From assembly GCF_026210795.1 (NCBI RefSeq), contig NC_089433.1, positions 496,001 to 560,000 of the forward strand: a stretch of 64,000 nt of DNA, in the 5' to 3' direction. Positions 36,686 to 48,719 of this stretch are shown piece by piece. This stretch comes from Rhizophagus irregularis (taxonomy: Eukaryota > Glomeromycota > Glomeromycetes > Glomerales > Glomeraceae). The notes beneath the pieces are model-generated. The model had not been told where the DNA came from, searched no databases, and saw only the letters and a program-made list of their open reading frames with translations. How positions within the stretch are numbered: position 1 is the stretch's first letter; every line of letters begins with the position of its first letter. The position numbers were made by a program, and so were the translations under genes.

Positions 36686-36801
36686 ATTGGGTGAGTTATT
36701 ATTTATTTGTAATTTACTAATATTTCCTAATTTATCTAATCTATTTTTTTTTTATAGAACTAAATGAAATTTGTCAAGATAGTGAACATAATATTGAATG
36801 A

Positions 36802-38189
36802 AGTTTTCTTTCAGTGAAGTTTAGAGTCAAATAGTTTAAATTACTAGTTTGTGTACTGAAGTTAGTTTACTTTTATTTTTCTTTCATTATGCTTTATAAA
36901 TTATCTTTAATTTTTTTATTTACATAGTATATTATAGTATATATACAGTAGATTAATTGGATTTATATTTATGAATATTCTATATAAATAAAAAATTTTT
37001 TTTATGCTTATTTGATGATCATTAAATGTAAAACTGTGATATATTTGCAACTGCCAATATTCCACTCAATGTATTTATAAAAATAATATTAATTATTGTG
37101 TGTAATAAATGTTTTGGTTGAGCTGATAGAGTTTTAGACTGTGTCTCATTTTCAATATACCTTTAAATAACATAATTAACTAGCATAATAATCGAGTAAT
37201 ATATAAATTTTACATTTCATATGGTTTTTAGAAGCTTATTTATTTTCCCACTCGTTTAAATATTCAATAACTTTACTTTTTATAGATCAATAATTACATT
37301 TAAATTTAAAATAAGATATTTAAAATAGGAGATATGTATGAGTTTAGATAATAAAATTTAAATAAAATGACAATAAAGAAAAAATCCTATAATGTCTCGC
37401 TAGCATATTTACGAGTTCATTCCCTAACAGTAGCTTCCTACCTATTACGATCAGTCTTGTACAATTGAGATATTTCGAGCATTAAATAACATTCTAATTT
37501 ATTTTAGTTGAAATTAATCAGATCATTCAATAAAATAATGAATCATCCGAAGACCAATGGTCACCAGCAATTACCATCTCTAGGGGTAATAATACAAATT
37601 TTTTATGAGTATATGTGGAATTTTTTATTATATAAAAAAAATATTAATCAAATCTTTTTTTCTATCAAATACTCTCGGGAATTTGTCAATTGTTGAGAGA
37701 TCCAAACTCATCAATTTAGAAGGTGATCGCTAAACACACCAAAAGCTAAATTCTCAGTAGTTGAGTTTATAACCACACGCATAGCATGTTCACTGGAATT
37801 TGGAAGCCATTGAATAACAACTCATTCACGAAGGGATACTATTATATATGGAAACAACACATTTTCTTCACTCTTTCTTTTTTTCTATATTTAGTTATAG
37901 GTTATTACACAATTTGTCACACCATCATCACTTGACATATTTCAATATATTTATTAAGTAACAAAAAATATTATACTCTCTTTGAATAAAAAACAAATCA
38001 AAAAAATAGGAAGTTTATTTAAATCAATTTGACAGGAATGTTCGAATTGTTTTTTTACTTTCTTCGCTTCCTCTAGAATAGGGAATGGTAGACATATTAT
38101 TGTTTTCAGAATCAATACTACTGAGTGTTCATTTACTTCAGAAATATTTGGTTATTCATCCAGTTCCTGCTCCGAACATCCTATTCAAA
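36802..38189. other. Spacer, nothing supported
   Basis: AT-rich, with some less AT-rich stretches at 37380-37850 that might be gene relics. No frame could be matched to a family. Confidence 0.4.
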
Positions 38190-38530
38190 TAGACTAAAAT
38201 TAGGTTGCAATAAGAAAAACAAAAAATTAAAATAGTAATTATTGCTCCAAAAGTAATTTACAAACACTTTGATAAAGTCCAGTAATTATCTCATTTGTGT
38301 TCGGTTCAGGCTCTCCAACTCCAAGTACTTTAAATACAATATGGTTATTTTCAAGATCAAAAGGAGACGAGCGGGATGGTCAACTCCCAGAATAAAACTC
38401 CCAAACAATAATATCATCATTTCTCATTTAGTTTTATGGAATTGTTTGATTGAGCATTCTAGGATCCATATAAGGCATTATTCCCCATACTTCAGTATTA
38501 TCACAACCTTCCCTATTCTAAAATCTGATA
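38190..38530 (-). pseudogene. Decayed TKL kinase C-lobe fragment
   Basis: On the minus strand, EVWGIMPYMDPRML is followed, after a frame change, by KLNEK..YYCLGVLFWELT and then EPEPNTNEIITGLYQSVCK. These correspond to the activation-loop end (GxxPYxxPE), subdomain IX (SDxYSxGVLxWEL) and the C-lobe of Rhizophagus TKL kinases. Multiple stops and at least two frame changes show that it is dead. It is not a copy of the neighbouring intact kinase, which reads GVLPYMAPEVL. Confidence 0.65.
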
Positions 38531-39771
38531 ATATATTATTAGGATGCTAAAAAAGAAAACGTTAGTTGTGAATTATACTTACTTTTTCCACGTGTAACAA
38601 TATGTGAATTATTCTGAAAGTCTTTCGATCTTATAATAATCAAGAGATGTCGGACTTGACGTAAATTCAATAACTACATTGCGTAATAAAAATTATTTGA
38701 AATACTATACTTAATCTTGATAATAAAATAGTACTCACTCTACCTGAAAATAAATAAATTTTTTAATTTCTTAGCCAAAGATGACGCATTATATCCAACT
38801 TTTCTTGTCTCTAGACTTTGGTCTATATACGCCAGAACAATTTTATGAATCATGTAATTGTACATAAACCTTTGTCAATTATTGCCCTAGCATCCCACAA
38901 ATTGAGGTATCTGGTATGGCTTGGTTAGCATTTTATCATAAAGACCTCTACTTACCTTTTGGGGCATCAGCTAACAACACTTTTGGTTTTTTATCTGAGA
39001 GTGAATGGCAGTATATAATATAATTTTGAGACGAATTAAAATTTAGTTTTTACTTCCTATATACCAAATCTTATGAAACTTTTTAATCAAGGGCGATTCT
39101 TTACATGATAATGATAATTGTTATATAAATCATTAGGATACTGCATTTGTACTAAAGTCGGTTAAAAGATAAAGCACGATAGAGTACTCATTCTGTCGCT
39201 AAAAATATAGATTTATTTTTAATCGCGAAGAGGTGAAATGTACTTTTTCCTTTGTACAAAAAACCGAACATAACTCTCTTGTGATCTTTTTAAATTTTTA
39301 TAATTAGATTTAACGAAATTTAGTACAAATATATATCAATATTAAAATTCCGACAATATATTTATATACAATATATATTTTTCCTTTATATATTACTAGA
39401 CTAACTAGAGTTAAGCTTTTAGATAGTTAAATAATCAATAAATAAATAAATAATTTATATACAAAATTGCACTAATATGTACAGTACTATATACAGTAAA
39501 ATAACTAATATTAGGACTAAGGAGTTTAAAGAATCCCAAAAATAAGCTACATGGCCAACATTATTAAATTTTCCGGCATTATGTGCAATTCAATAAATTT
39601 TTTTATCCTAATGTCACATGAGATTATCAAGTTTTTTTATGAATAAAAGGTTATGGAGGCGTGATTTTTTTCCTAATTAAAATGATTCATAGATATCAAT
39701 AACCAATATTGGACCATAATGAAATTGATAAGAGAAAATATATATCGAAAAAATTCATTACTTTATAATTT
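38531..39771. other. Spacer with possible weak gene remnants
   Basis: A minus-strand stretch near 38965-39003 reads SDKKPKVLLADAPK followed by a GTAAGT donor, which may be one orphan exon. Nothing else was recognised. Confidence 0.3.
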
Positions 39772-40323
39772 TCACAATTCAACACGAGGTGATTCACGAT
39801 ATATAACGGTTGTTGTTGGATTTCCTTTATATGGACTGAAGATTTGTGTAATAATTTTGGCATATTCATAATTGTCACAAGTCACAATATAGACTCCACC
39901 ATCACTATTTTTAACAAATTTCTCCATTCTTTTCATATCAGTATTCATTTTGTGAGAACATGACATACAATTATCACAATCTCTAGATCCACCTAACATA
40001 TCTGCAATCAAATGACACCGTTCATCTCCCTTTTTAGCACATTTACAAGATTGTTTAAATTTCTCGCCTTTTTTAAGAAAAATTTTTCCTTCAATTGTAC
40101 CCTTACAATCCCTTGACCGGCTTGACGAAGTGGTAGGTTTAACTTTCTTTACTTTCTTTTTATCTTTTTTCAAAGGACAATTACCTTTAAAGGGACATTT
40201 TGGTTCATAATGATTATTCGGTTTTCCACAACAACTACATGTAAATTCTCTGCTTTTAACTAAAGGAATAAAAGCAAGAATCATTAAAAATAAAGAATAG
40301 ACGAAAATTCGTGAAAAAATCAT
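39772..40323 (-). CDS. Small secreted cysteine-rich protein, effector candidate (183 aa)
   Basis: An intronless frame starts at ATG 40321-40323. The first 24 residues form a clear signal peptide: short basic start, hydrophobic core IFVYSLFLMILAFIPLV, then KS before REFTC. The mature part has about 13 cysteines, including CSCCGKPNNHYEPKC, CPFKGNCPLKK, CKC and CDNCMSC. A strongly basic tract KKDKKKVKKVKP could act as a nuclear localisation signal if the protein is taken up by another cell. The C-terminal third (YIVTCDNYEYAKIITQIF) has few cysteines and may be a folded module. I do not recognise a family. Secretion is inferred from the signal peptide; an effector role is only a hypothesis from size, cysteine content and the fungal context. 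Confidence 0.75.
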   Translation of the reverse strand: MIFSRIFVYSLFLMILAFIPLVKSREFTCSCCGKPNNHYEPKCPFKGNCPLKKDKKKVKKVKPTTSSSRSRDCKGTIEGKIFLKKGEKFKQSCKCAKKGDERCHLIADMLGGSRDCDNCMSCSHKMNTDMKRMEKFVKNSDGGVYIVTCDNYEYAKIITQIFSPYKGNPTTTVIYRESPRVEL

Positions 40324-41584
40324 TTTTCTACGATTACGTGTTAAGAAAAATCCGGATTTGTATTTTAAATGTTTTGCATACTAAAACGTTACACTGAACT
40401 AGTTACACGTTATACAACATGCTAATATGACAATCCTGATAATCCGGATCTTGCTCCGAAGTGAAGAGCGATCATCTAATTTTTTTTTTTTAGAACAAGA
40501 ATACGCCTTCAATCATGATTTTCAGAACATCAGGAACTTATTCTGTAAATCTGAAACTTCCATATTAATGGTGAATCAGCGATTCAGCGCACAAAGGTTC
40601 TTCAGGCATTTCGGATATCTTGTCGCTTTGTGAATAAAGCAATTTTCGGTATTTACGAAGTTCCTAATGGTCACAATAAAAATAATTTGGATTAACAGCG
40701 ATAAATATGGAAAAGGTATAGAGCCTTCCGGTCATATCTTGAAGAGTGAGCGTCTACACCGTCTACACTGTAACGGTTAGTGATTGGCATTTTGGGAGTC
40801 TAAGGAAGTTGAAAAAAAAAAGTTCGCCCCGAGCCCACTTTTCGTAAGTTGCATTCAGAAAAACTCGGACCCCATATCATATATGGCGGCAGAGTGTTTA
40901 ATTTTGGTTCCTCTTGGATTTATTTAAAGATACTAAAGGCGGCCAAACCTTCACTCATTTTATTTAGTACTGCAGAAAATTTTCGTGAAATGAAGAGTAC
41001 AAGGAAGAATTTTAACTAGCGGTGATCATGTGAAGTAAACAAAATAAAGTTTAATTGGTTAAAAAAACTACACTAAAATTTTTAAGGTAACCCATTATGT
41101 ATTGTGTGAGGGGACGATGATTTTCTGCAGTAACACAGTAATACACCGCAAATTCTGTGAAATATCACCCCTGCATTGTGTTCAAACTTGAATATAACAG
41201 TAACTATATGGTAGAAGGCAGATAATACTATAATAGTTAAGATTAATCATTGCGGCGGATTAAAAAACCCATGCTGCGTCCTCGGGGGAAAATTGCTCAT
41301 TTTTGACTGTTTACTAATAAATAAGTGACAAAAATACAGAGTTCACCGTATCACGTGATCAGTGGCTGCGGTTATTTTTTCGGTGATTCTAAAAATGACA
41401 ATATGGTAGAACAGGTCCATTGTATCAATAACTTTGTCATATTACTATACAATAATACCATTAAAATAAACAATTATAAATCTTTCGTTCCTTTCTTCTT
41501 TCGAAGTTTTTCGTCATTTTGTGAGAAAGTCGTTCTCTGATCTCCTCGTTAACGAACATTTTAGCTGCTTGCTTCAGATGAAGA
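40324..41584. other. Less AT-rich intergenic region, upstream of the secreted protein
   Basis: The composition here is noticeably more balanced than its surroundings (for example GTTCGCCCCGAGCCCAC at 40822). Short frames at 40427-40633 and 41325-41540 have no family resemblance and are not called. The region contains the promoter of the minus-strand secreted-protein gene. Confidence 0.4.
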
Positions 41585-42665
41585 TTTGTAATAACTTAAA
41601 CGACAGCAATGTTTGTAATAATTCCCATCCAGTCGTGAAATCCTCATTAGACACAAGACAGAAAAAGTGGTTGAATCTTTAATTTTTGTGACCCAAGTAG
41701 CTTCTTTATTGTCACATTTCTTATGAAAAGTTTCAGTTTCAATTCCATCTTGATTTGAACAATATAATAATTAAAATTATAGGGATAATTTTTACTATCA
41801 TAATAAGAAGATTCTTTCTTATCAAATTTAAATTTAGTTTTCTTGAAGGTGGTAAATTAATTTTAGATTTCATGTTAGGAATTATATGATATCATGAATT
41901 AAATCTTTTGGTAAGATGTTTTTATTTGTAACAATAAACCTTGTAAAAATCTGTATGTTCAATATCATAAAATCGAATTAAAGGAATAAATCTGTATAGT
42001 CTTTCTTTCAGCCCTTATCATATCTTCTTTACACAATTTTGTTGAATCATTCTTTAATTTTGTTAAGTATAACACCATTTTAATAAATTCTCCCAAATTC
42101 AATTTCTCTCATATTCAAATCAACCCTTTTTAAAAATAATTCTAACAATGATACTTTTTAAATTGATAAATTTGTCAGAATTGAATAACACGGTTGGATT
42201 TTGGTGTAAAAATTCAGTTTGATGTTTAATCAAAAATTCTTAAACATGAGAAATCAATGAACGGATAATAAGTTTATCAACCATTTCAATACATTAAAGC
42301 CTTGTAAATTCTTCAATTTAATATTTCCACAATAAATAAAACTAAAACAAATAATAGTTATAAATATATATTTATCATATCAATAAAATACTTATTTTGG
42401 GTTGCCTAAGAATGATATTAGATAATTGTGGTGAAATATTTGGTTTTTTGAAAATAAATTTTTCATAAATCTTTTCGGCCCACTCATTAGAAAATGCAGA
42501 ACGGAAATATTGTGACATAGCAAATAATATATTTGAAAGAGTATAAATTTCTTTGATATTTTGAACTTGTCCGACATAAATAATAACATCACATCCAATT
42601 TCTGATTCAAAAAGTTTTTCATAGTCACTGGATCACTATGCCAAAGATTTTGAAGATATTGTAGT
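41585..42665 (-). pseudogene. BTB-BACK-TLDc protein pseudogene
   Basis: Reading the minus strand from about 42660 gives a BTB/POZ segment: GCDVIIYVGQVQNIKEIYTL, SQYFRSAFSNEWAEKIYEKF and FKKPNISPQL. After frameshifts come linker pieces (FLIKHQTEFLHQNPTV, FNSDKFINLK), and finally TLDc-like ETFHKKCDNKEATWVTKIKD near 41680-41740. This is the domain order of a very large Rhizophagus family. Many stops and frame changes show it is non-functional. Confidence 0.75.
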
Positions 42666-44009
42666 AAAATTTAAAATTTGGAGTGGTAATTTTTATCAAA
42701 AAAAAAAATTTATATAAAACAGTAAATAATTTGAAGGTTAATTTTATTATTTTAAAATGTGTATTATTATTTTTTTTTTTTAATAATAATCTTTCCTTAA
42801 AATCTTTTTTTCCGCTATAGAAATTTATAGTTACACGATTTTAAAGTAATAAAAATAAGGCTTCCGTAAAATTCTTTTAAAAAATAATACTGTTAATTTA
42901 TTACGAACACATTTTTTAAATCGATAACAGATATATTAATATTAGATTTTGTCATATATTACTGTCTTATTATTATTTTTTTTTTTATTCAATAAAATAA
43001 TAAAATAAAATTTATCTGAAATCTCGTATTCAATCTAAAATTACTCATGTCATAGTTGTTATACGGCATTATTGCCCATAAAAAGAAATATTTGTAACGA
43101 AAAAAAACTATTGTAATTTGTTTTAGCTAATAATTAATTACACACTTACCATAACACCGGCACACCGCAGTATTGATCCGATCACTGATTCCAAACCTAA
43201 AAGTGAAAAACCGAAAAAAGTAAAAAAAAAAGTGATTTGAAAAACAAAGGTTTTTTTTTAAAAAAAATTAAGCCTTAGAAACCTGAAAAAAAAATATTCT
43301 GCTGTATCATTCAAGAGAAATATGCATATCACACATTCCTATGCCACACAATTCAAATTATTTATACAGAAAGTAATCTAAATATCACCAAATGATAATG
43401 ATAAAGAAAAATATTATGAAATTATGCTTATACAATATCATACTAATAAAGAAATATGTATTACTAAACTTTTTTCGTTAGTATTATCAAAATGTTGGCC
43501 ATTGGACTTACACATGACCCCAATAGTAAGTATATTACGCGTTTCACATTATACAATTTGATTTATTTATGGCTGGGAGACTATCTTCAAATTTGATTTT
43601 GTCATTATTATTATTATTATTATCCATTTTGTTAAATTTTTGTAGCAATACAATGTACAATGCTGATATTACAAAAGTAACCATTGCTTGAACTTGCAAG
43701 TTTTTTATACTTGCTTTAATTCAATTCACTTAATGAAAATAAAATTGTATAATATTCGTACTGAACACAGTATTTTATAAAGTATTAGAATTTGAAAATA
43801 AATAATCAATAATAGCTGTAATCTAACAAATACAGTAAGGAGTGTGTATTATGTACTTGTCAAAAATCATTTTTTTATAAATCAATAGTTCTTTAAATAA
43901 ACTCTTTTTAAAATAAAACATCTACAGGTCATCAAAGCGTTTAATGACTACTCAGTGAAGGTCAACCCGATACATCACAAATCCAACAACCTTTTTACCT
44001 GGAAAATTG
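42666..44009. other. AT-rich spacer, nothing supported
   Basis: Homopolymer-rich sequence with a (ATT)n tract near 43606-43623. No gene or structured repeat recognised. Confidence 0.5.
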
Positions 44010-45303
44010 TTTTTTATCTTGCAGGTATTTTTTTACAGTTCTTGATATGCATCATCAAACTGACCCTTGATGTTCTTGAATATGTTATAGGAATTGGTTT
44101 TCAATTGTAATCCTAGAAGATGATCCTCATTGTAATTAAGAAACTCCTGAGACTTCTCAACCTGTTGTTGTCAGGTTGACGGCATATTCATCAGATCACT
44201 GATACAGAAATTCTTGAACATGATTAGCAACAGTATTGACTGATCTTCATTAGGAATCACCACAGTGTCTGCCAACTGTATGTTAAGGACACCCATCCTA
44301 AATATGCTTACCTTACTGTTCTTAATGAGATTTTGAGCAAAACTATGAACTACTTCTTTTAGAAATCCATCGTTTATGATATCTTCTAAGATTTTGTAGA
44401 AAACACGATGGTGCTGCTTGACTGAGAAATACATTGGAGTGATCAAAGCAAATTTTGTTCATCAGTTGATTTCTCTCATGCTCCAGTATAAGTACTTAAA
44501 AATAAGTTTTAAAGGTTGACTCCATAGAATGAATAACATCACAATGATCCTTTGAGATTTCTCCACCACAGTTTTCACTGCCAAGTGGTATACCCTAAAT
44601 ATAAATCTCTTCTAATTGTTAGAACACTTTCCTGATGAAACTCTGCCCTACTCCTTTTCTGCACATCATGAAAATATCTATTTCTTCTCCTTTGCATTAT
44701 AATAATGTAAGTAGAATAAAAGAAAGTTTACTAGAAAAGTTATTTTATTTTTACCTTCTCTCTCATATCAAATATTCCATAGCAGTGTGTGACCATTCAA
44801 TTGGCATTTTTGAGATTAAGATTTAAAAAAATTAAGATGAATTTTTTTTTCTTTTAAAAATGGACATACACTTCCCTTATAAATAATTTATCTAGTTTGA
44901 AATTCTGTTTCTTTTTAATAAACATTTAAAATAGTGTATTATATGCAAGTTCTTGGGGAAACTATTCAAAAACAGCTAAATAAGTGGATCTGCATACTGC
45001 TATGGAAAGTTGTATTTGTTCTTTCAAATCAAGTTTATCCCATAGTTTCTCCAGAGGAAGTAACATTTCCAGTTGTTGTTTAACTTCTTCTGCATCTTGA
45101 TCTTCAACTTTATGTAACTTGCAATTACTTTTGTCTTTTAAAGCCATCAATAACTGTCCATATATTAGGTAAATGAAATGGCATTGTTGTTTCCATGATA
45201 TTGGGTAACAACAAATAAAATAATCCAACTTATGATGTAAGCACCAAATGAAAGTTTCATTGTGAGAATAAACACCATGATAAGTATCTTGTAATATTGA
45301 CAA
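44010..45303 (-). pseudogene. Unrecognised gene relic in at least two blocks
   Basis: The upstream block (45303-44962) is an open frame of 113 residues including LLPLEKLWDKLDLKEQIQLS. The downstream block (about 44446-44010) reads KFALITPMYFSVKQHHRVFY and ILEDIINDGFLKEVVHSFAQ. It then passes a TGA at 44171-44173 in the same frame into QQVEKSQEFLNYNEDHLLGL and KTNSYNIFKNIKGQFDDAYQ. Protein-like composition over 290 bp beyond the stop argues for a recently inactivated gene or unrecognised introns. I do not recognise the family. Confidence 0.4.
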
Positions 45304-47691
45304 GACTCAAACATAACTTAAAATGGTAGTCTGATATTACTTTTATTCATTATAAGTACAATAACTCAGCAATCAAACCACTTAATAAAGTTTGTTCTTG
45401 TTGCTTTTGATAGTACTTTATTACAATATTTTTATTTTTTGTTCTTATAAGATTTTTGTTCACACTTTTATATTTTTCATAGTTAACTTTATCAGTTAAA
45501 TAAATACAGAAGCAGCTAATAAAAAAGTCGGTAAAAAAATCATATAATTTGGCTAATGTGAGAAAAAAAATAAATCCATATTTGCTGAATAATAGAAATT
45601 AATAAAATCAACTAGTTCTAAAGTAGTAAGTGTGTGATTGTTATGATATATAAATTTCTATTTTAGGAATAATTGGTTACTATTAATATGATGAATATCA
45701 TTATTATTAAGTTTATTAATAACCAAAAGCCACAATAAATCAATATTTTTTTTTTTACCTCATCATTCAATACTTTCCTCCGTTTCCTATTAGTCTGACC
45801 TTTATTAAATTTATTTAGGTATTTATTTTAAGCAAATTAGATATAATTTCAAAATTTCAAAATAAAAATTATTCATTGATGATAACAATATGATTCTAAT
45901 GATTCTAATAATAACGAATGTACAACAAATACTTATAATATATAAAAATAACATTTTCATTACCAATCATTCAGGTAAATAAATAAATTACTTGTTTTCC
46001 ATGAGAAAAATTTTATAAGATGATTGACTGATTTAAAAAGAAATAAACTTTTTCTCCAGGTGATTATTATTAGAAAAATAAACAATTTTTTTTTATCTTA
46101 AATAAAGATTTTATTTTTACTTTTATTAATAAAAAGTTTAATGTACTTTAGCAATAGCAAACAATGATAATAATCAATAGTTTAATGATATAATTGATGG
46201 TTTTTCAAGAAGAATTTCTATTGGTTTGTTTCAAATTATAAGATTGTCCAATCAAAATTTCGTCACATTCACGTTGATTAGCACAACAAATAATTTATAG
46301 TTAAATAGATTAAGGAACTTTACTGCTCTAATTATAAAGTAGTTGTTTCAGAATTTCAGAATTCAATATTTCGGTAATTATTATTTTGATTTAAATTCTT
46401 ATTTAAGTTGTAAAGTCATAAGACATTTTAAACACCTAAACTATATACAGTAACATTACGGTCAACATATTTGAATTAGAATTTAGATAATCCAAGGTTT
46501 GTAATCATTAATTTATTATCTTTATCATCAACTATTGAGATTAATTAACAAAATTATTTATTTTCCTGGAATGCAAGTATTATAAATCATTTATAGTGTC
46601 TAAAGTCATAATTTTATAAGCCCATTGAAGTGAATTATCTTATTTTTTAAATACTCTCTCAAATTACTTTGATCAGCAAATTGTAATGTCATCAAATAAT
46701 TATTTGATAATAGATTTATTATTAATTAATCAAGTTAGTTTCTTAAAATTTTACCTAGTAAATAGAGATTTATCTATATTAATCTTTTGTAATTGATTTA
46801 TGCTCGGATGAATACCAACTTTTCTTAAATTATTTAACTAGGATAATTATATTAAAACCATTAATAAATTAATAAACATATGATAGGAGTATTGAATATT
46901 TTTTAAAAGTATCTTTAATGCAATTTTAATTAATTCCATCATTTTTCCAGTCACAATTCCATATGTTCCTTTGCTAATTTTTCTAAATTACTGAATTTAT
47001 TATATTCAAAATAATTTGTCATCGTCCTTCATCTTGAGCTCATTTAAAGTTGTCATATTTAGAAATAACATGAGAATATTGTAAAAGTTATAAGATTTTC
47101 ATTGGTTCATAATTGTGGAGTTACGGGATCATTTTTGGTGGTCAAATTCTATAGTTGATTATTGGCTGAAATCGATGTTTGATCAAAAATATTTTCTCTA
47201 ACTAAAAGTATTACTTTAGAAGTATATCATGGTAGAACACCAAAAAATACTGAAATGGGTAGGAGGAAAGAATGCGTAGCATAGGCCAAAATAATCATGT
47301 AAATCTTTACAATTTTTTATAATATTGGTCAGAATTTATTTCCTGTTTTAGTAACTGACCGTCACTATCATAATTCTGGCCCCGAAAAAATGCGTAAAAG
47401 CCAATAGTATTTTTTTTGGCAGGACCTTAACTATTTTAATATTTTTCGGAGTCCTATCATGGTATTTTAAGTCAATATATTATACATGCAGTAAATACAT
47501 TTATTTATTTATTTAACTTAAAGGAGTAAATATGTTTTTATAAAGTTTTGTTATGTATAATTTAGTTGAAATTTAGTATAAGAAAATTAAAAATACTTTG
47601 GTGAACAAAGTTAATTTTGAAATTTAACCTAAAAACATATTCAAGCCCTTTTATCAACTTTGCTTATTAATCTTGTACATAACATCAAATG
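45304..47691. other. Long AT-rich spacer, nothing supported
   Basis: No coding blocks or tandem repeats were found over about 2.4 kb. Phrases near 47230 and 47390 (AGAACACCAAAAAATACTG, TAATTCTGGCCCCG) resemble fragments of degraded repeats. Confidence 0.4.
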
Positions 47692-47907
47692 AGATAATCA
47701 AAAATTCAAGATAACGATAATCAAAGAATTCATGATAATATTAATTTGAATCAACCATTTAATACTAAAGATGTATTAGATAAAGTAAAGAAAAATCTTT
47801 ATGATGCCATGTGTTTTTATTGGAGATTTTTACCTGAGGATTATTTATTATTAACTATTCTTAATCCAAGAGTTAAACATATTGATGATAAAGAAGAAGA
47901 ACGTTAA
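47692..47907 (+). pseudogene. hAT transposase C-terminal fragment
   Basis: The frame reads FNTKDVLDKVKKNLYDAMCF, then YWRFLPEDYLLLTILNPRVK, and stops at TAA 47905-47907. The pattern YW...PxxxLLxTxLxPRxK matches the segment before the dimerisation domain of hAT transposases (usual LDPR is NPR here). A stop lies just upstream, so this is an isolated fragment of an autonomous element. Confidence 0.55.
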
Positions 47908-48719
47908 TTGGTATTATTTTATTTGAGTAGATACAAGAATTACAATACATAGGATTCTAAAAATTAATAGAGGAAAACTCTACATATCAAATGGAAAATC
48001 GCACTATAATTCACCAGCACTCTTTGTCAAAATTTAAAATTTGAATGTACAGTACAGTACTGCGCTGAATGGCTAATAAAATCTTTATAAACTTCGTTTT
48101 TGTAATATTTATTAGAAACTTCTGTGAAATATCTGATTGCTTTTTACCCTTTATCTTTATTAGTAGATCAATGTCATCAAATGATATATCAAAATCATTT
48201 ATGATAGTCTTTACTATTTGAATAATCTTCCATTCATTATCAGTAAGTCTTTATAATCTAAATATTCAAAGAGTATCTCTAACTTTGTCTTTCATTTTTT
48301 TTTTAGTGTATTTATTATTAACATATCAAACCAAACCACAGAATCAATATGTAGGTGTAAATTCCATTCAGTATTTGATTTAGATTTGTTTAGATGTAAT
48401 TCAATTCAGTATTTTTTTTTCAAAAGAGCTATTTCTATCAATGATTTCTCTTGTAAATAAGACATATTTGTGGCTACCACAATCTGGTCATCTTCAAAGT
48501 CTTCTAATATTCTTACCAAAATATATGGATTCTCACATCATATATACATCATATTTGGATTGTTTAATTCTGTGTCCCTAGTCATTATTAAACAAATAAA
48601 GCAGGATTATCTATCAAGATTATCAAGATTGCATCATGAAAAATACTAACTATCCTACTTATATATAAAATGTGAACTATATAAATTTATTCTACATGTT
48701 ACTCACCTCATTGATTTTG
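47908..48719. other. Spacer, possible continuation of the downstream relic
   Basis: AT-rich with no readable family block; minus-strand remnants of the Crinkler-like relic may extend into it. Confidence 0.3.

Noticed and set aside
37508-38550. Short plus-strand frames between the kinase and the secreted-protein gene
   Set aside because: No family resemblance, and the minus strand of part of this region reads as a decayed kinase.
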